NCBI RefSeq assembly: GCF_009765735.1
Contig: NZ_LMUW01000064.1
Location: 1-40,205, forward strand
Source of the DNA: Xenophilus sp. L33
Lineage (GTDB): Bacteria; Pseudomonadota; Gammaproteobacteria; Burkholderiales; Burkholderiaceae_C
DNA: 40,205 nt
Reading direction: 5' to 3'
This document shows, one piece after another, positions 10,225 through 20,389 of this stretch. The notes beneath the pieces were generated by a model. It worked only from the letters and a program-made list of their open reading frames with translations. It searched no databases and was not told the DNA's origin. A program made the translations under genes and the position numbers. Numbering within the stretch: the first letter of the stretch is position 1; each line of letters starts with the position of its first letter.

Positions 10225-11202
10225 TCAGCCCGCCGCGAAGCCCGCCAGCCGCTTGCCGATGATCGACTCGGCTTCGGCCATGATCCGGTCGATCAGCTCG
10301 CGCACCGTCGGCACGTCGTGGATCAGGCCGGCGACCATGCCGCAGGACCAGGCGCCGGCGTCCATCAGGCCGTCCTGCATGACCTTCGGGTAGACGCCCG
10401 CGACCTCGGCCGCGATGTCCTCGAACTTGACCTCGGCGCCCCGCTCGCGCTCGGTGACCAGCAGCCGCTCGACCGCCGCGTTGGTCAGCACGCGCTCCGT
10501 GTTGCGCAGCGGGCGCATCACCAGGCGGGTGTCGAGTTCGCTCGCCTCGACCAGGGCGCGCTTGACGTTGTCGTGCACCGGCGCTTCCTTCGTGGCGATG
10601 AAGCGGGTGCCCATGTTCATGCCTTCGGCGCCGAGCGCCAGCGCCGCCACCAGCGAGCGGCCGTCGGCCATGCCGCCGGAAGCGACGAAGGGAATATTGA
10701 GCGCTTCGGCGGCGCGCGGCAGCAGGATGAAGTTGGGCACGTCGTCCTCGCCCGGATGGCCGCCGCATTCGAAGCCGTCGACGCTGACCGCGTCGCAGCC
10801 GATGGCCTCGGCCTTGAGCGAATGGCGCACCGAGGTGCACTTGTGGATCACCTTGACACCCGCCGCCTGCAGCGCCGGCAGCCACTTGGCCGGGTTGTTG
10901 CCGGCGGTCTCGACCGCTTTCACGCCGCCGTCGATGATCGCCTTGATGTAGCCCGGATAGTCCGGCGAGGACAGCGAAGGCAGGAAGGTGAGGTTGACGC
11001 CGAAGGGCTTGTCGGTCATCTCGCGGCAGCGGCGGATCTCGTTGGCCAGCAGCTCGGGCGTGCGCTGCGTGAGGCCCGTGATGATGCCCAGGCCGCCGGC
11101 GTTCGACACGGCCGCCGCCATCTCGGCGAAGCCGACGTAGTGCATGCCGCCCTGGATGATCGGATGCTGGATGCCGAAGAGTTCGGTGATGCGGGTCTTC
11201 AT
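10225..11202 (-). CDS. Nitronate monooxygenase-family FMN oxidoreductase
   Basis: 325 residues of the 2-nitropropane dioxygenase/nitronate monooxygenase superfamily, a TIM-barrel FMN protein. Visible signatures are IQGGMHYVG at the N-terminus, the mid-protein FECGGHPGEDDV (the usual G.EAGGH..E motif) with the catalytic-position His, and ASGGMADGRSL followed by GAEGMNMGTRF, which binds the FMN phosphate. Members oxidise nitronates or act as NAD(P)H:quinone or enoyl reductases, so the substrate is not clear. A GAGAGG Shine-Dalgarno precedes the ATG at 11202. It follows the FadH-type gene by 96 bp on the same strand and probably belongs to the same acyl-CoA-related operon. Confidence 0.85.
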   Translation of the reverse strand: MKTRITELFGIQHPIIQGGMHYVGFAEMAAAVSNAGGLGIITGLTQRTPELLANEIRRCREMTDKPFGVNLTFLPSLSSPDYPGYIKAIIDGGVKAVETAGNNPAKWLPALQAAGVKVIHKCTSVRHSLKAEAIGCDAVSVDGFECGGHPGEDDVPNFILLPRAAEALNIPFVASGGMADGRSLVAALALGAEGMNMGTRFIATKEAPVHDNVKRALVEASELDTRLVMRPLRNTERVLTNAAVERLLVTERERGAEVKFEDIAAEVAGVYPKVMQDGLMDAGAWSCGMVAGLIHDVPTVRELIDRIMAEAESIIGKRLAGFAAG

Positions 11203-11298
11203 GGTTCGTTTTCCTCTCGGGTGTTGACGGTGATCGGTCGGGATGCTGCACCAGCTCGGCTCGCGCAGCGGTCGCGGCGGTGACGGCTCCGGTGGCCG

Positions 11299-13416
<2,118 letters not shown>

Positions 13417-13434
13417 CTACAATCGGCCTCGCTC

Positions 13435-14025
13435 ATGTCCCTGCCGCACGCACTCCTGACCGCTCTCATCGAACAATCCAGCTCCGGCTCCGAGCTGGCC
13501 CGGCGCTTCGACCGCTCCATCGGCTTCTTCTGGAGCGCCACCCACCAGCAGATCTACCGCGAGCTGGGCCGGCTCGAGGAGGCCGGCTGGGTCAGCTCGA
13601 CGCTGGCCGAGGGCGGCCGCGGCGGCAAGAAGGTCTACAAGGTGCTGCCGGCCGGCCGGCGCGAACTCAAGCGCTGGGCCAACGCGGGCGGCGATCCGCG
13701 CTCGCAGCGCGACCAGCTGATGGTGCGGGTGCGCGCCGAGGCCGTCATCGGCCCGACCACGCTGCGCGCCGACATCGAGCGGCGGCTGGTCGAGCACCGC
13801 GAGCGCCTGGCGCTCTACCAGCAGTTGGAGCGCACCCAGTTCCACGAAGGCGAAGCGCAACCGGACCGCATCCGGCACCTGATCCTCACCGCCGGCATCA
13901 TGACCGAGGCCTTCTGGGCCGACTGGTCCGAACTGGCGCTCGAGGTGCTCGCGGAGCAGCCGCCATCGGACGATCCGGGCTGCAGCAGCGCCCCGACCCA
14001 TACACAGAAAAGGCAACGCCAATGA
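13435..14025 (+). CDS. PadR-family transcriptional regulator
   Basis: 196 residues from ATG at 13435, which gives the usual PadR beginning MSLPHALLTALI; an in-frame ATG at 13387 lies inside an operator and is less likely. The winged helix (about 1-85) shows IYRELGRLEEAGWV and GRGGKKVYKVLPAGRREL, the recognition helix and wing. The C-terminal part is the helical PadR_C/AphA-like dimerisation region. The TGA overlaps the ATG of the next gene, so it is coupled with the enoyl-CoA hydratase-family gene. It probably represses its own operon and the divergent fadH through the twin dyads upstream. An acyl-CoA or phenolic ligand is plausible but not shown. Confidence 0.88.
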   Translation: MSLPHALLTALIEQSSSGSELARRFDRSIGFFWSATHQQIYRELGRLEEAGWVSSTLAEGGRGGKKVYKVLPAGRRELKRWANAGGDPRSQRDQLMVRVRAEAVIGPTTLRADIERRLVEHRERLALYQQLERTQFHEGEAQPDRIRHLILTAGIMTEAFWADWSELALEVLAEQPPSDDPGCSSAPTHTQKRQRQ

Positions 14026-14846
14026 CCACCACCCTCGACACCGGCACCCCCGACCTGCTCGCCTCGCTCGACGAAGGCGTCCTCACCCTCACGCTCAACC
14101 GCCCAGAGGCGCGCAACGCGATGTCGCGGGCGATGAACATGGCGCTGCAGCAGCAACTGGCCGCGGCCGAATTCGATCCGGCGGTGCGCTGCATCGTGCT
14201 GACCGGCGCCGGCAAGGGCTTCTGCGCCGGCGGCGACGTCAAGGGCATGGCCGCGTCGGGCGACGGCACGGTCGGCGCGCTGACCATCGACCAGGCGATC
14301 CACCGCCAGCGGGCCAACCAGCGCGAGACCGCCGGCCGCCTCTTCAAGATGCCCAAGCCGACGATCGCGGCGCTGCCCGGCGCCGCCGCGGGCGCCGGCC
14401 TGTCGCTGGCGCTGGCCTGCGACCTGCGCGTGATGGCCGACACCGCGATCATGACCACCGCCTTCGCGCGGGTCGGCTTCTCCGGCGACTACGGCGGCAC
14501 CTACTTCATGACGCAACTGGTGGGCGCCGCCAAGGCGCGCGAGCTCTACCTGCTGTCGCCGCGCGTGAGCGCCGAGGAAGCCTTGCGCCTCGGCCTCACG
14601 AACTGGGTCTGCCCGGCCGCCGAACTGGCCGAGCGCACCACCGCGATCGCCCGCTCGCTCGCCAGCGGACCGACCGTGGCCTACCGCTACATGAAGGAGA
14701 ACCTCAACCGCGCGATGGCCGGCGAGGTCGACGACTGCCTCGACCTGGAAGCCACGCACCACATCCACTGCGGCCAGACCGAGGACCACCGCGAAGCCAG
14801 CCGCGCCTTCGTCGAGAAGCGCGAGCCGGTGTTCAAGGGGCGCTGA
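14022..14846 (+). CDS. Enoyl-CoA hydratase/isomerase-family protein
   Basis: 274 residues of the crotonase fold. Family marks are LTLNRPEARNAMS, the oxyanion-hole segment GKGFCAGGDVKGM and the second oxyanion loop PGAAAGAGLSLALACDL. The two Glu residues of true hydratases are not where expected: the first position reads Ser (GLSLAL) and the second lies in AFARVGFSGDYGGT, with Asp in the GD motif instead. That pattern occurs in isomerases and other crotonase members, so hydration of enoyl-CoA is not assured. It starts inside the PadR-type gene stop (ATGA) and its 3' end overlaps the convergent thioesterase gene by 14 bp. Confidence 0.88.
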   Translation: MTTTLDTGTPDLLASLDEGVLTLTLNRPEARNAMSRAMNMALQQQLAAAEFDPAVRCIVLTGAGKGFCAGGDVKGMAASGDGTVGALTIDQAIHRQRANQRETAGRLFKMPKPTIAALPGAAAGAGLSLALACDLRVMADTAIMTTAFARVGFSGDYGGTYFMTQLVGAAKARELYLLSPRVSAEEALRLGLTNWVCPAAELAERTTAIARSLASGPTVAYRYMKENLNRAMAGEVDDCLDLEATHHIHCGQTEDHREASRAFVEKREPVFKGR

Positions 14847-15291
14847 CCGCCCGCTTCACGTTGGCGACGGTGGCCTGCATCAGCGCCACCACCTTGAAGG
14901 CCTCGCCCGGCCCGGCGTAGGCCCGTACCTCGCCGCTGCAGACCGTCAGCAGCCGGCCAGCGCTCAGCACCCGTCCGATCGCGACGAAGCGCTCGCCGAT
15001 CGCCGGCCGCGGCAGGTTGATCTTGAATTCCGCGGTCACCACCTCGAAGTCCGGTGGCGCGACGGTCAACGCGGCGTAGCCGCAGGCGGTGTCGAGAATG
15101 GTGGTGGTCGCGCCCGCGTGCAGGTAGCCGTGCTGCTGCGAGAAGCGCGGCGAGAAGGGCAGCGCGATGTGCACCTCGCCTTCGGCGACGAGCGCGAGCG
15201 TCGCGCCCAGCGTGGCCATCAGGCCCTGCGCCTGGAAGCTGGCGGCGATGCGTTGCCGGAGGTCGTCGGGGGTGTCGCTGGTGTCGCTCAT
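14833..15291 (-). CDS. PaaI-family acyl-CoA thioesterase
   Basis: 152 residues of the hotdog fold. The family motif is seen as QQHGYLHAGATTTILDTACGYAA, of which the HGYLHAG part replaces the common HGG and Asp67 region provides the catalytic acid position; a later strand reads AEFKINLPRPA. These tetrameric enzymes hydrolyse acyl- or aryl-CoA esters in the cytoplasm, often to free CoA from dead-end intermediates. The gene converges on the enoyl-CoA hydratase-family gene with a 14 bp overlap of coding ends, so the two transcripts are antisense at their tails. The specific acyl group is unknown. Confidence 0.85.
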   Translation of the reverse strand: MSDTSDTPDDLRQRIAASFQAQGLMATLGATLALVAEGEVHIALPFSPRFSQQHGYLHAGATTTILDTACGYAALTVAPPDFEVVTAEFKINLPRPAIGERFVAIGRVLSAGRLLTVCSGEVRAYAGPGEAFKVVALMQATVANVKRAVSAP

Positions 15292-15431
15292 GGTCGGTCC
15301 GGATGTCGAAGTGGGTGGAGTCTATGGCGGCGGTCGGATGTTGAATCCCGCCACACTTGTTACTCCCCCGATGGCCACGGCCGGTGCCAGACTGGCTCCC
15401 ACGAACCGCACAACCGAAAGGAGCCACCGCC

Positions 15432-16199
15432 ATGACCACGACGAACCCCGCCATGCAGACCCCGCCGATCGTCTCGCCCGAGGACTGGCAGGCCGCCCAC
15501 GCGCAGATGCTGCTGAAGGAGAAGGCGCACAGCCACGCCCGCGACGCGCTCGCCGCCGAACGCCGGCGCATGCCGTGGATGGCGGTCGAGAAGACCTATG
15601 CCTTCGACGGCCCCGCGGGCCGCGTGAGCCTGCCCGAGCTGTTCGACGGCCGGCGACAGCTGATCGTCTACCGCGCCTTCTACGAGCCGGGCGTCTACGG
15701 CTGGCCCGAGCATGCCTGTCGCGGCTGCTCCATGGTCGCCGACCAGGTCGCGCACGTCGCCCACCTGAATGCGCGCGACACCACGCTGGTCTTCGTCTCG
15801 CGCGCGCCGCAGGCGGACATCGCGCGCCTCAAGCAGCGCATGGGCTGGGACATTCCGTGGTTCACCGTCACCGACGACTTCGACGCCGACTTCGGTGTCG
15901 GCGAATGGCACGGCACCAACGTTTTCTTCCGCGACGACGACAGGATCTACCGCACCTACTTCATCAACAACCGCGGCGACGAGCAGATGGGCGGCACCTG
16001 GAACTACCTGGACATCACGCCGCTCGGCCGGCAGGAGGCCTGGGAAGACTCGCCGCCCGGCTATCCGCAGACGCCGACCTACAAGTGGTGGAACTGGCAC
16101 GACAGCTATGTGCCGGACGCGCCGCCGGACCGGAAGTGGGTGGAGGTTTCGAATGTGGGGGAGGCGGAGTTCAGGAAGCCGGCAGGCGCGGCCGATTGA
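15432..16199 (+). CDS. DUF899 family thioredoxin-like protein
   Basis: 255 residues from ATG at 15432, preceded by a strong AAAGGAG. The sequence matches the DUF899 family: EDWQAAHAQMLLKEKAHSHARD-type N-terminal helix, RRRMPWMAVEKTYAFDG, then a thioredoxin-like core with a CRGCSM motif at about 100 residues in, and the C-terminal GTWNYLDITPLGRQE. Family members are soluble proteins of unknown reaction; the CxxC lies where thioredoxins and peroxiredoxins carry active cysteines, so a redox role is plausible. It appears to be a single-gene unit; no partner is evident. Confidence 0.85.
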   Translation: MTTTNPAMQTPPIVSPEDWQAAHAQMLLKEKAHSHARDALAAERRRMPWMAVEKTYAFDGPAGRVSLPELFDGRRQLIVYRAFYEPGVYGWPEHACRGCSMVADQVAHVAHLNARDTTLVFVSRAPQADIARLKQRMGWDIPWFTVTDDFDADFGVGEWHGTNVFFRDDDRIYRTYFINNRGDEQMGGTWNYLDITPLGRQEAWEDSPPGYPQTPTYKWWNWHDSYVPDAPPDRKWVEVSNVGEAEFRKPAGAAD

Positions 16200-16498
16200 G
16201 AGCGACCGCTCGGAACACCGGACAGGAGAAATGGATACCCGCGGCCTGCTTGGCGTGATCGACCATCAAGTTGTCGTTTACGACTGTTAGTGAATCGGCG
16301 CCATTCGGCGAAGCTTTGGGCTCCTTCAATCGCAACCCGTTGCACATGGAGCCCCCCATGAAATGTCTCGCCCTCCGATCCATCGTCCCCGGAGCCCTGC
16401 CACTCGTGGCCGGCGGCAACTTCCGATACGTCATGCCCATCGGTCCGCTGGTGCCGCTTGGCCGGTCGCTGCGAGCAACCTGAGCGACAGGAAGAAAA
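16200..16498. other. 299 bp non-coding stretch before the MFS gene
   Basis: No confident gene. Features are a 12 bp dyad GTCGTTTACGAC at 16273-16284, which could be an operator for a local regulator, and a 41-codon ORF listed separately. Composition is visibly less GC-rich than the flanks. I see no clear -35/-10 pair. Confidence 0.5.
16358..16483 (+). CDS. Possible 41-residue leader ORF upstream of the MFS gene
   Basis: ATG at 16358 has a GGAG Shine-Dalgarno 7 bp upstream. The 41-residue product starts MKCLALRSIVPGALPLVAGG and is hydrophobic at the N-terminus. Its stop is 15 bp before the MFS start codon, so it could be a leader peptide coupled to the transporter. Codon use is not distinctive and no family is recognised; it may be fortuitous. 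Confidence 0.25.
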   Translation: MKCLALRSIVPGALPLVAGGNFRYVMPIGPLVPLGRSLRAT

Positions 16499-17698
16499 GT
16501 GGATCGACGACTTCTCGTCCTGGCGCTGGGCATGTTTGCGCTCGGGACCGACACCTTCGTCATGGCAGGCGTGCTTGCTCAGATCGCGAACACCTTCCAT
16601 GTCGGCATCGGCGCGGCAGGACAGATGACCACGGTGTACGCCGTCTCCGTGGCGCTGCTCGCGCCGGTCGTCGCTGCATTGGCTTCGCACGTGAACCGGA
16701 AGGGACTGCTGCTTTCCGGGCTCGCCGTCTTCGTCGTTGCCAACCTCTGCACGGCGATGGCACCGAGCTTGGCATGGGCCTTGGCGGCTCGGGCGCTCGC
16801 AGGGCTGGGCGCCGCCATGTTCTCGCCCACCGCTGCCGGCGCCGCTGCCTCCATCGTGCCGCCGGAGCGCAGGGGCTTCGCACTCTCGGTCGTGCTGGCG
16901 GGCATGACCATCTCGACGGCAGTCGGTGCACCCATCGGCACGGTCATCGGCGGGTTGGGCGACTGGCGCTGGACCATGGCGTTCGTCGCGGCGCTGGCGG
17001 GCGCGAGCGGGATCGGCGTCCTGGCTTTCCTGGCCCACATTCCGATGCTCCCGCCCGTTTCGCTGGCCAAGCGGCTCGCCCCGCTTGCGGACTCGCGCGT
17101 GGGCTATACGCTGAGCGTGAGCTTCCTGTTCTTCAGCGCTGCCTTCACCGTCTACACCTATTTCTCGGTCGTGTTCGCGCGGGCGACCGGAGGCAATCCC
17201 AACCTGCTCGCCGGTCTGCTCGTCGTGTGGGGCGCCGCTGGCACGGTGGCCAACCTGATGACGGGACGACTGGTCGACTCGATCGGCAGCCGCAAGGTGC
17301 TCCTCGCGCTGATGACGATCGTGCTTGCAGACTTTCTGCTGTTGCCGTTGACGAGCTCGAGTCTATGGACGGCAGTGCCGGCGATCCTGATCTGGGGCGG
17401 CTGCGGTTGGGCCGTCATGGTGCCTCAGCAGCATCGCTTGCTCTCCATCGCGCCGCCCATCGCGCCGCTTCTGCTCGGCTTGAACAATTCAGCAGTGTCC
17501 CTCGGCACCACGGCGGCCGGGATCGCCGGTGCGCTCGGCGTTCGATTCCTGGGCGAAGGCTCGCTCAGTGCCATCGCGGCGACTTTCGTCGTGGCCGCGA
17601 TGATCGCCTCCGAACTCGCTGCAAAGCGGATCGGCTCGGTCGACTCGAAGCGCGCCAACTTTCGAAGCGGGCCCCTCCGTAAGCAGGGCGGGGCCTGA
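16499..17698 (+). CDS. MFS transporter, AraJ/drug-efflux (DHA1) type
   Basis: 399 residues starting with GTG at 16499 after an AGGAAG Shine-Dalgarno. It is highly hydrophobic with about 12 membrane helices in two bundles. Family marks are LALGMFALGTDTFVMAGVL in helix 1, the helix 2-3 loop HVNRKGLLLSG in place of the standard GxxxDRxGRR, and the efflux motif C-like segment GAPIGTVIGG in helix 5. It resembles proton-driven exporters of the AraJ/Cmx group that export drugs or sugars. Codon choice includes more A/T third positions than flanking genes, and it lies next to a decayed gene, suggesting acquisition by transfer. The substrate is unknown. Confidence 0.85.
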   Translation: MDRRLLVLALGMFALGTDTFVMAGVLAQIANTFHVGIGAAGQMTTVYAVSVALLAPVVAALASHVNRKGLLLSGLAVFVVANLCTAMAPSLAWALAARALAGLGAAMFSPTAAGAAASIVPPERRGFALSVVLAGMTISTAVGAPIGTVIGGLGDWRWTMAFVAALAGASGIGVLAFLAHIPMLPPVSLAKRLAPLADSRVGYTLSVSFLFFSAAFTVYTYFSVVFARATGGNPNLLAGLLVVWGAAGTVANLMTGRLVDSIGSRKVLLALMTIVLADFLLLPLTSSSLWTAVPAILIWGGCGWAVMVPQQHRLLSIAPPIAPLLLGLNNSAVSLGTTAAGIAGALGVRFLGEGSLSAIAATFVVAAMIASELAAKRIGSVDSKRANFRSGPLRKQGGA

Positions 17699-17736
17699 GC
17701 GCGCAGCCATGGCCACCACAGGCATGGCTAGCGCGA

Positions 17737-18119
17737 ATGCAAGACAGTCCTCTGAGCCTCCAGTTCGGTCGAGCGGCTTGCTGCGGCAGCTTGCGGGAGG
17801 AGATCGAGGCCTTCGGGCGCAATGTCATGGGCGATCCTTGGAACTACCTCGACTTCTACGCCCGCATGAAGGACTTCCCGCCGGCGGTCTCGCGCGAGAC
17901 CGGCCTGCTACTCTACATGCTGGCGCGCAGCTGCAAGGCGCGCGCCCGCGAGAACCTCGCCGCCGGCGGCCTCGCCGACCTGGTCGATATCCGCGAGGGC
18001 GATGCGCTGCAGACCCTCGCCGCCGACCTGCCGCCCGACATCGACCTGCTGCTGCTCGACGGCGCTACCTGTCGGTGCCCTTCGCGGCAGACGTCGAGCT
18101 GTCGATGCGGCTGGGTTGA
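17737..18119 (+). pseudogene. Decayed class I SAM-dependent O-methyltransferase
   Basis: Pieces of one O-methyltransferase occur in order but not in one frame. LREEIEAFGRNVMGDPWNYL and DFYARMKDFPPAVSRETGLL (about 17795-17925) are its N-terminal part. The text then jumps from YMLARS straight to ARARENLAAGGLADLVDIRE and LAADLPPDIDLLLLDGA, so the glycine-rich SAM-binding loop is missing. A second deletion with frameshift near 18062-18067 joins it to the C-terminal YLSVPFAADVELSMRLG, ending at 18119. The start region also seems out of frame (LLRQL is in another frame). With the SAM site gone it cannot be active. It ends 18 bp from the convergent LysR gene. Confidence 0.75.
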
Positions 18120-18137
18120 AGCGGGGCCCTCGCGGGC

Positions 18138-19058
18138 TCAATCGTGGATGAGCCTTTCCATCAGCTCGCGCACGATCGGCAGCGACGGTGCCTCCGACCG
18201 CCCGACCAGCGTCACCAGCCCGAAGCGCGCCGGCACGCTCAGCCCCGGCTTCAGCGGCAGCTCGACCAGGTCGGGCGCCGCGTTGCGGATCGCCAGCAGC
18301 AGCGCGTCGCTGTCGCGCACCACCTCGATCAGGCTGGCCAGTTCCTCGCAGCGCAGGGTGACGCAGACGGAAGGGTGCGCATCGGGCCCGAAGCGCTCGA
18401 CCATCGCGCGCGCCACCTCGTCGCTGAGCGGCGTCGACGCGATCGGGTACTGCCGCAGCACCGCGAAGCGCAGCGGCGGCTTCCAGCGGGTGAGCGGATG
18501 GCCGGGCCGGCACAGCAGCGCGCCGCGCATCTCGGCCAGGTTCGACACCTTGAGGTCGGGTGCCGGCACCATGGAGCGCAGGTCGACCACCAGCGCATCG
18601 ACCTCGCGCTCGCGCAGCGCCTGCACCAGCAGCACCGTGTCGCCGCGGGCGATCTGCAGGTGCACCGACGGATGGCGGGTGGCCATCTCCTTGAGCAGCG
18701 GCGTCATCAGCATCGCGCCCGGCCCGGAGCCGAGGCCGATGCGCAGGCTGCCGGCGCGGCCGGAGCGCATCTGCCGGCCGCTGGCGCCGATCTCGTCGGC
18801 ATCGAAGACCACGTGGCGGGCCCGCTGCAGCACCTCGCGGCCGAAGGGCGTCAGCTCGCTGCGCTTGCCGATGCGGTCGAAGAGCGGCTGGCCCAGCTCG
18901 TCCTCCAGCGCCTTGACGCTGCGGCTGAAGGCCGACTGCGTGAGGTACACCGACTCGGCCGCGCGGGTGAACGATCCGGTCTCCGCCAACGCGATGAGGT
19001 GGCGCAGCTGGACCAGGGTGAGCGCGGTGGGGATTCGGTTTTCATTCATCGAATGCAT
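18138..19058 (-). CDS. LysR-family transcriptional regulator
   Basis: 306 residues from ATG at 19058; a second ATG three codons in (MNENR) is equally possible. The N-terminal winged helix-turn-helix is clear: LRHLIALAETGSFTRAAESV, then LTQSAFSRSVKALEDELG and LFDRIGKRSELTPFG. The rest is a LysR substrate-binding domain (about 95-306). It is divergent from the M20 amidohydrolase operon with a 125 bp gap, the standard arrangement for a LysR activator of its neighbour. A TGT-N8-ACA dyad lies in the gap just upstream of its own start. The inducer is probably the amide or acyl amino acid handled by that operon (inference). Confidence 0.92.
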   Translation of the reverse strand: MHSMNENRIPTALTLVQLRHLIALAETGSFTRAAESVYLTQSAFSRSVKALEDELGQPLFDRIGKRSELTPFGREVLQRARHVVFDADEIGASGRQMRSGRAGSLRIGLGSGPGAMLMTPLLKEMATRHPSVHLQIARGDTVLLVQALREREVDALVVDLRSMVPAPDLKVSNLAEMRGALLCRPGHPLTRWKPPLRFAVLRQYPIASTPLSDEVARAMVERFGPDAHPSVCVTLRCEELASLIEVVRDSDALLLAIRNAAPDLVELPLKPGLSVPARFGLVTLVGRSEAPSLPIVRELMERLIHD

Positions 19059-19060
19059 GA

Positions 19061-19074
19061 TGTCGTAGATAACA
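19061..19074. promoter_or_regulatory. Possible LysR box in the divergent promoter
   Basis: TGTCGTAGATAACA at 19061-19074 has TGT and ACA arms flanking 8 bases, close to the T-N11-A LysR recognition form. It lies directly upstream of the LysR gene, between it and the amidohydrolase operon, where an autoregulatory site is expected. Confidence 0.4.
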
Positions 19075-19183
19075 ACGCATTGGACGTCGGCCTGTCAAGT
19101 TCATAAAGTCGATGGATTCCGGGTTCACGATGCCCCACCCGCGCAACCCCCGGCCTTATGATTTTCCAAACAAGGAGCCCCGC

Positions 19184-20359
19184 ATGACCTACATGGGCGA
19201 CGTCCTGAACTTTCAGGTCGGCGAATTCATCGCACTGCGCCGCGACATCCATCGCAATCCCGAGCTGGCCTACGAGGAGCATCGCACCTCGGCCCTGGTG
19301 GCCGCCAAGCTCGAGAGCTGGGGCTACGAGGTCGAACGCGGCCTGGGCGGCACCGGCGTGGTCGGCCGGCTGGTGCGCGGCCAGGGCGGCAAGCGCCTGG
19401 GCCTGCGCGCCGACATGGACGCCCTGCCCATCCTGGAAGCCAGCGGCGCCGAATGGGCCAGCGAGCGGCCCGGCGTGATGCACGCCTGCGGCCACGACGG
19501 CCACACCGCGATGCTGCTGGCGGCCGCCAAGCGCCTGGCCGAGAGCGGCAAGTTCAGCGGCACCCTGCAGCTGATCTTCCAGCCGGCCGAGGAAGGCGGC
19601 GGCGGCGCGCTGCGCATGATGAAGGACGGCCTCTTCGAGCGCTATCCCTGCGACGCGGTGTTCGCGATGCACAACGGCCCCGGCGTGCCGCAGGGCCACC
19701 TGCTGTTCCGCGAAGGCGCGGCCATGGCCTCCAGCGACAACGTGACCATCACCATCAGCGGCAACGGCGGCCACGGTGCCATGCCGCACCGCGCGGTCGA
19801 CCCGATCGTCGCCGCCGCGAGCCTGGTCATGGCGCTGCAGAGCATCGTGTCGCGCAACGTCGATCCGCAGATGACCTCGGTGGTCACGGTCGGCGCGATC
19901 CATGCCGGCAAGGCCAACAACGTGATCCCGGCCACGGCCACGCTCGAGCTCAGCGTCCGCGCGCTCGACCGCGACGTGCGCGCCCTGCTCGAGCAGCGCA
20001 TCAAGGCGCTCGCCCATTCGCAGGCCGAGAGCTTCGGCGCCCGCGCCGAGGTCGACTGGCGCCCGGGCTACTCGGTGCTGGTCAACACGCCGGCCGAGAC
20101 CGCCTTCGCCCGTTCGGTCGGCCTGGAACTGGTCGGCGCCGACAAGGTAATCGCCCAGGGCCCGGCGCAGACCGCCAGCGAAGACTTCGCCTTCATGCTC
20201 GAGGCGGTGCCCGGCAGCTACCTGGTGATCGGCAACGGTGCGGGCGACAGCGCCGGCGCCTGCATGGTCCACAACCCCGGCTACGACTTCAACGACGACA
20301 ACGTGGCGGTGGGCGCGGCCTACTGGACCTTGCTCGCCGAACGCTTCCTGGTCGACTGA
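19184..20359 (+). CDS. M20-family amidohydrolase (hippurate hydrolase type), first copy
   Basis: 391 residues from ATG at 19184, preceded by AAGGAG at 9 bp; an in-frame ATG at 19112 lacks a ribosome site. M20D metallopeptidase signatures are present: GLRADMDALP, then HACGHDGHT with Cys102 and His104, PAEEGGGG with Glu136/Glu137, AMHNGPG with His163 and a C-terminal MVHNPGYDFND His. Family members cleave N-acyl or N-aroyl amino acids (hippurate, N-acetyl, indole-acetyl conjugates) with two metal ions in the cytoplasm. It is followed 30 bp later by an MHS transporter and then by a paralogue, so the operon probably imports and hydrolyses an N-acylated compound. Confidence 0.93.
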   Translation: MTYMGDVLNFQVGEFIALRRDIHRNPELAYEEHRTSALVAAKLESWGYEVERGLGGTGVVGRLVRGQGGKRLGLRADMDALPILEASGAEWASERPGVMHACGHDGHTAMLLAAAKRLAESGKFSGTLQLIFQPAEEGGGGALRMMKDGLFERYPCDAVFAMHNGPGVPQGHLLFREGAAMASSDNVTITISGNGGHGAMPHRAVDPIVAAASLVMALQSIVSRNVDPQMTSVVTVGAIHAGKANNVIPATATLELSVRALDRDVRALLEQRIKALAHSQAESFGARAEVDWRPGYSVLVNTPAETAFARSVGLELVGADKVIAQGPAQTASEDFAFMLEAVPGSYLVIGNGAGDSAGACMVHNPGYDFNDDNVAVGAAYWTLLAERFLVD

Positions 20360-20389
20360 ACTGCATCCACGACAAGCGAGAACCCCGCC

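Noticed and set aside
16171..16563. 130-codon minus-strand frame around the MFS leader
   Set aside because: No recognisable family, no ribosome site and overlap with the start of the MFS gene.
17650..17700. Terminator from the GGCCCC/GGGGCC pair at the end of the MFS gene
   Set aside because: The arms lie inside the coding end with a long loop and no T-run.
19112..19183. N-terminal extension of the first M20 gene
   Set aside because: No ribosome site and no counterpart in the family; AAGGAG points to the ATG at 19184.
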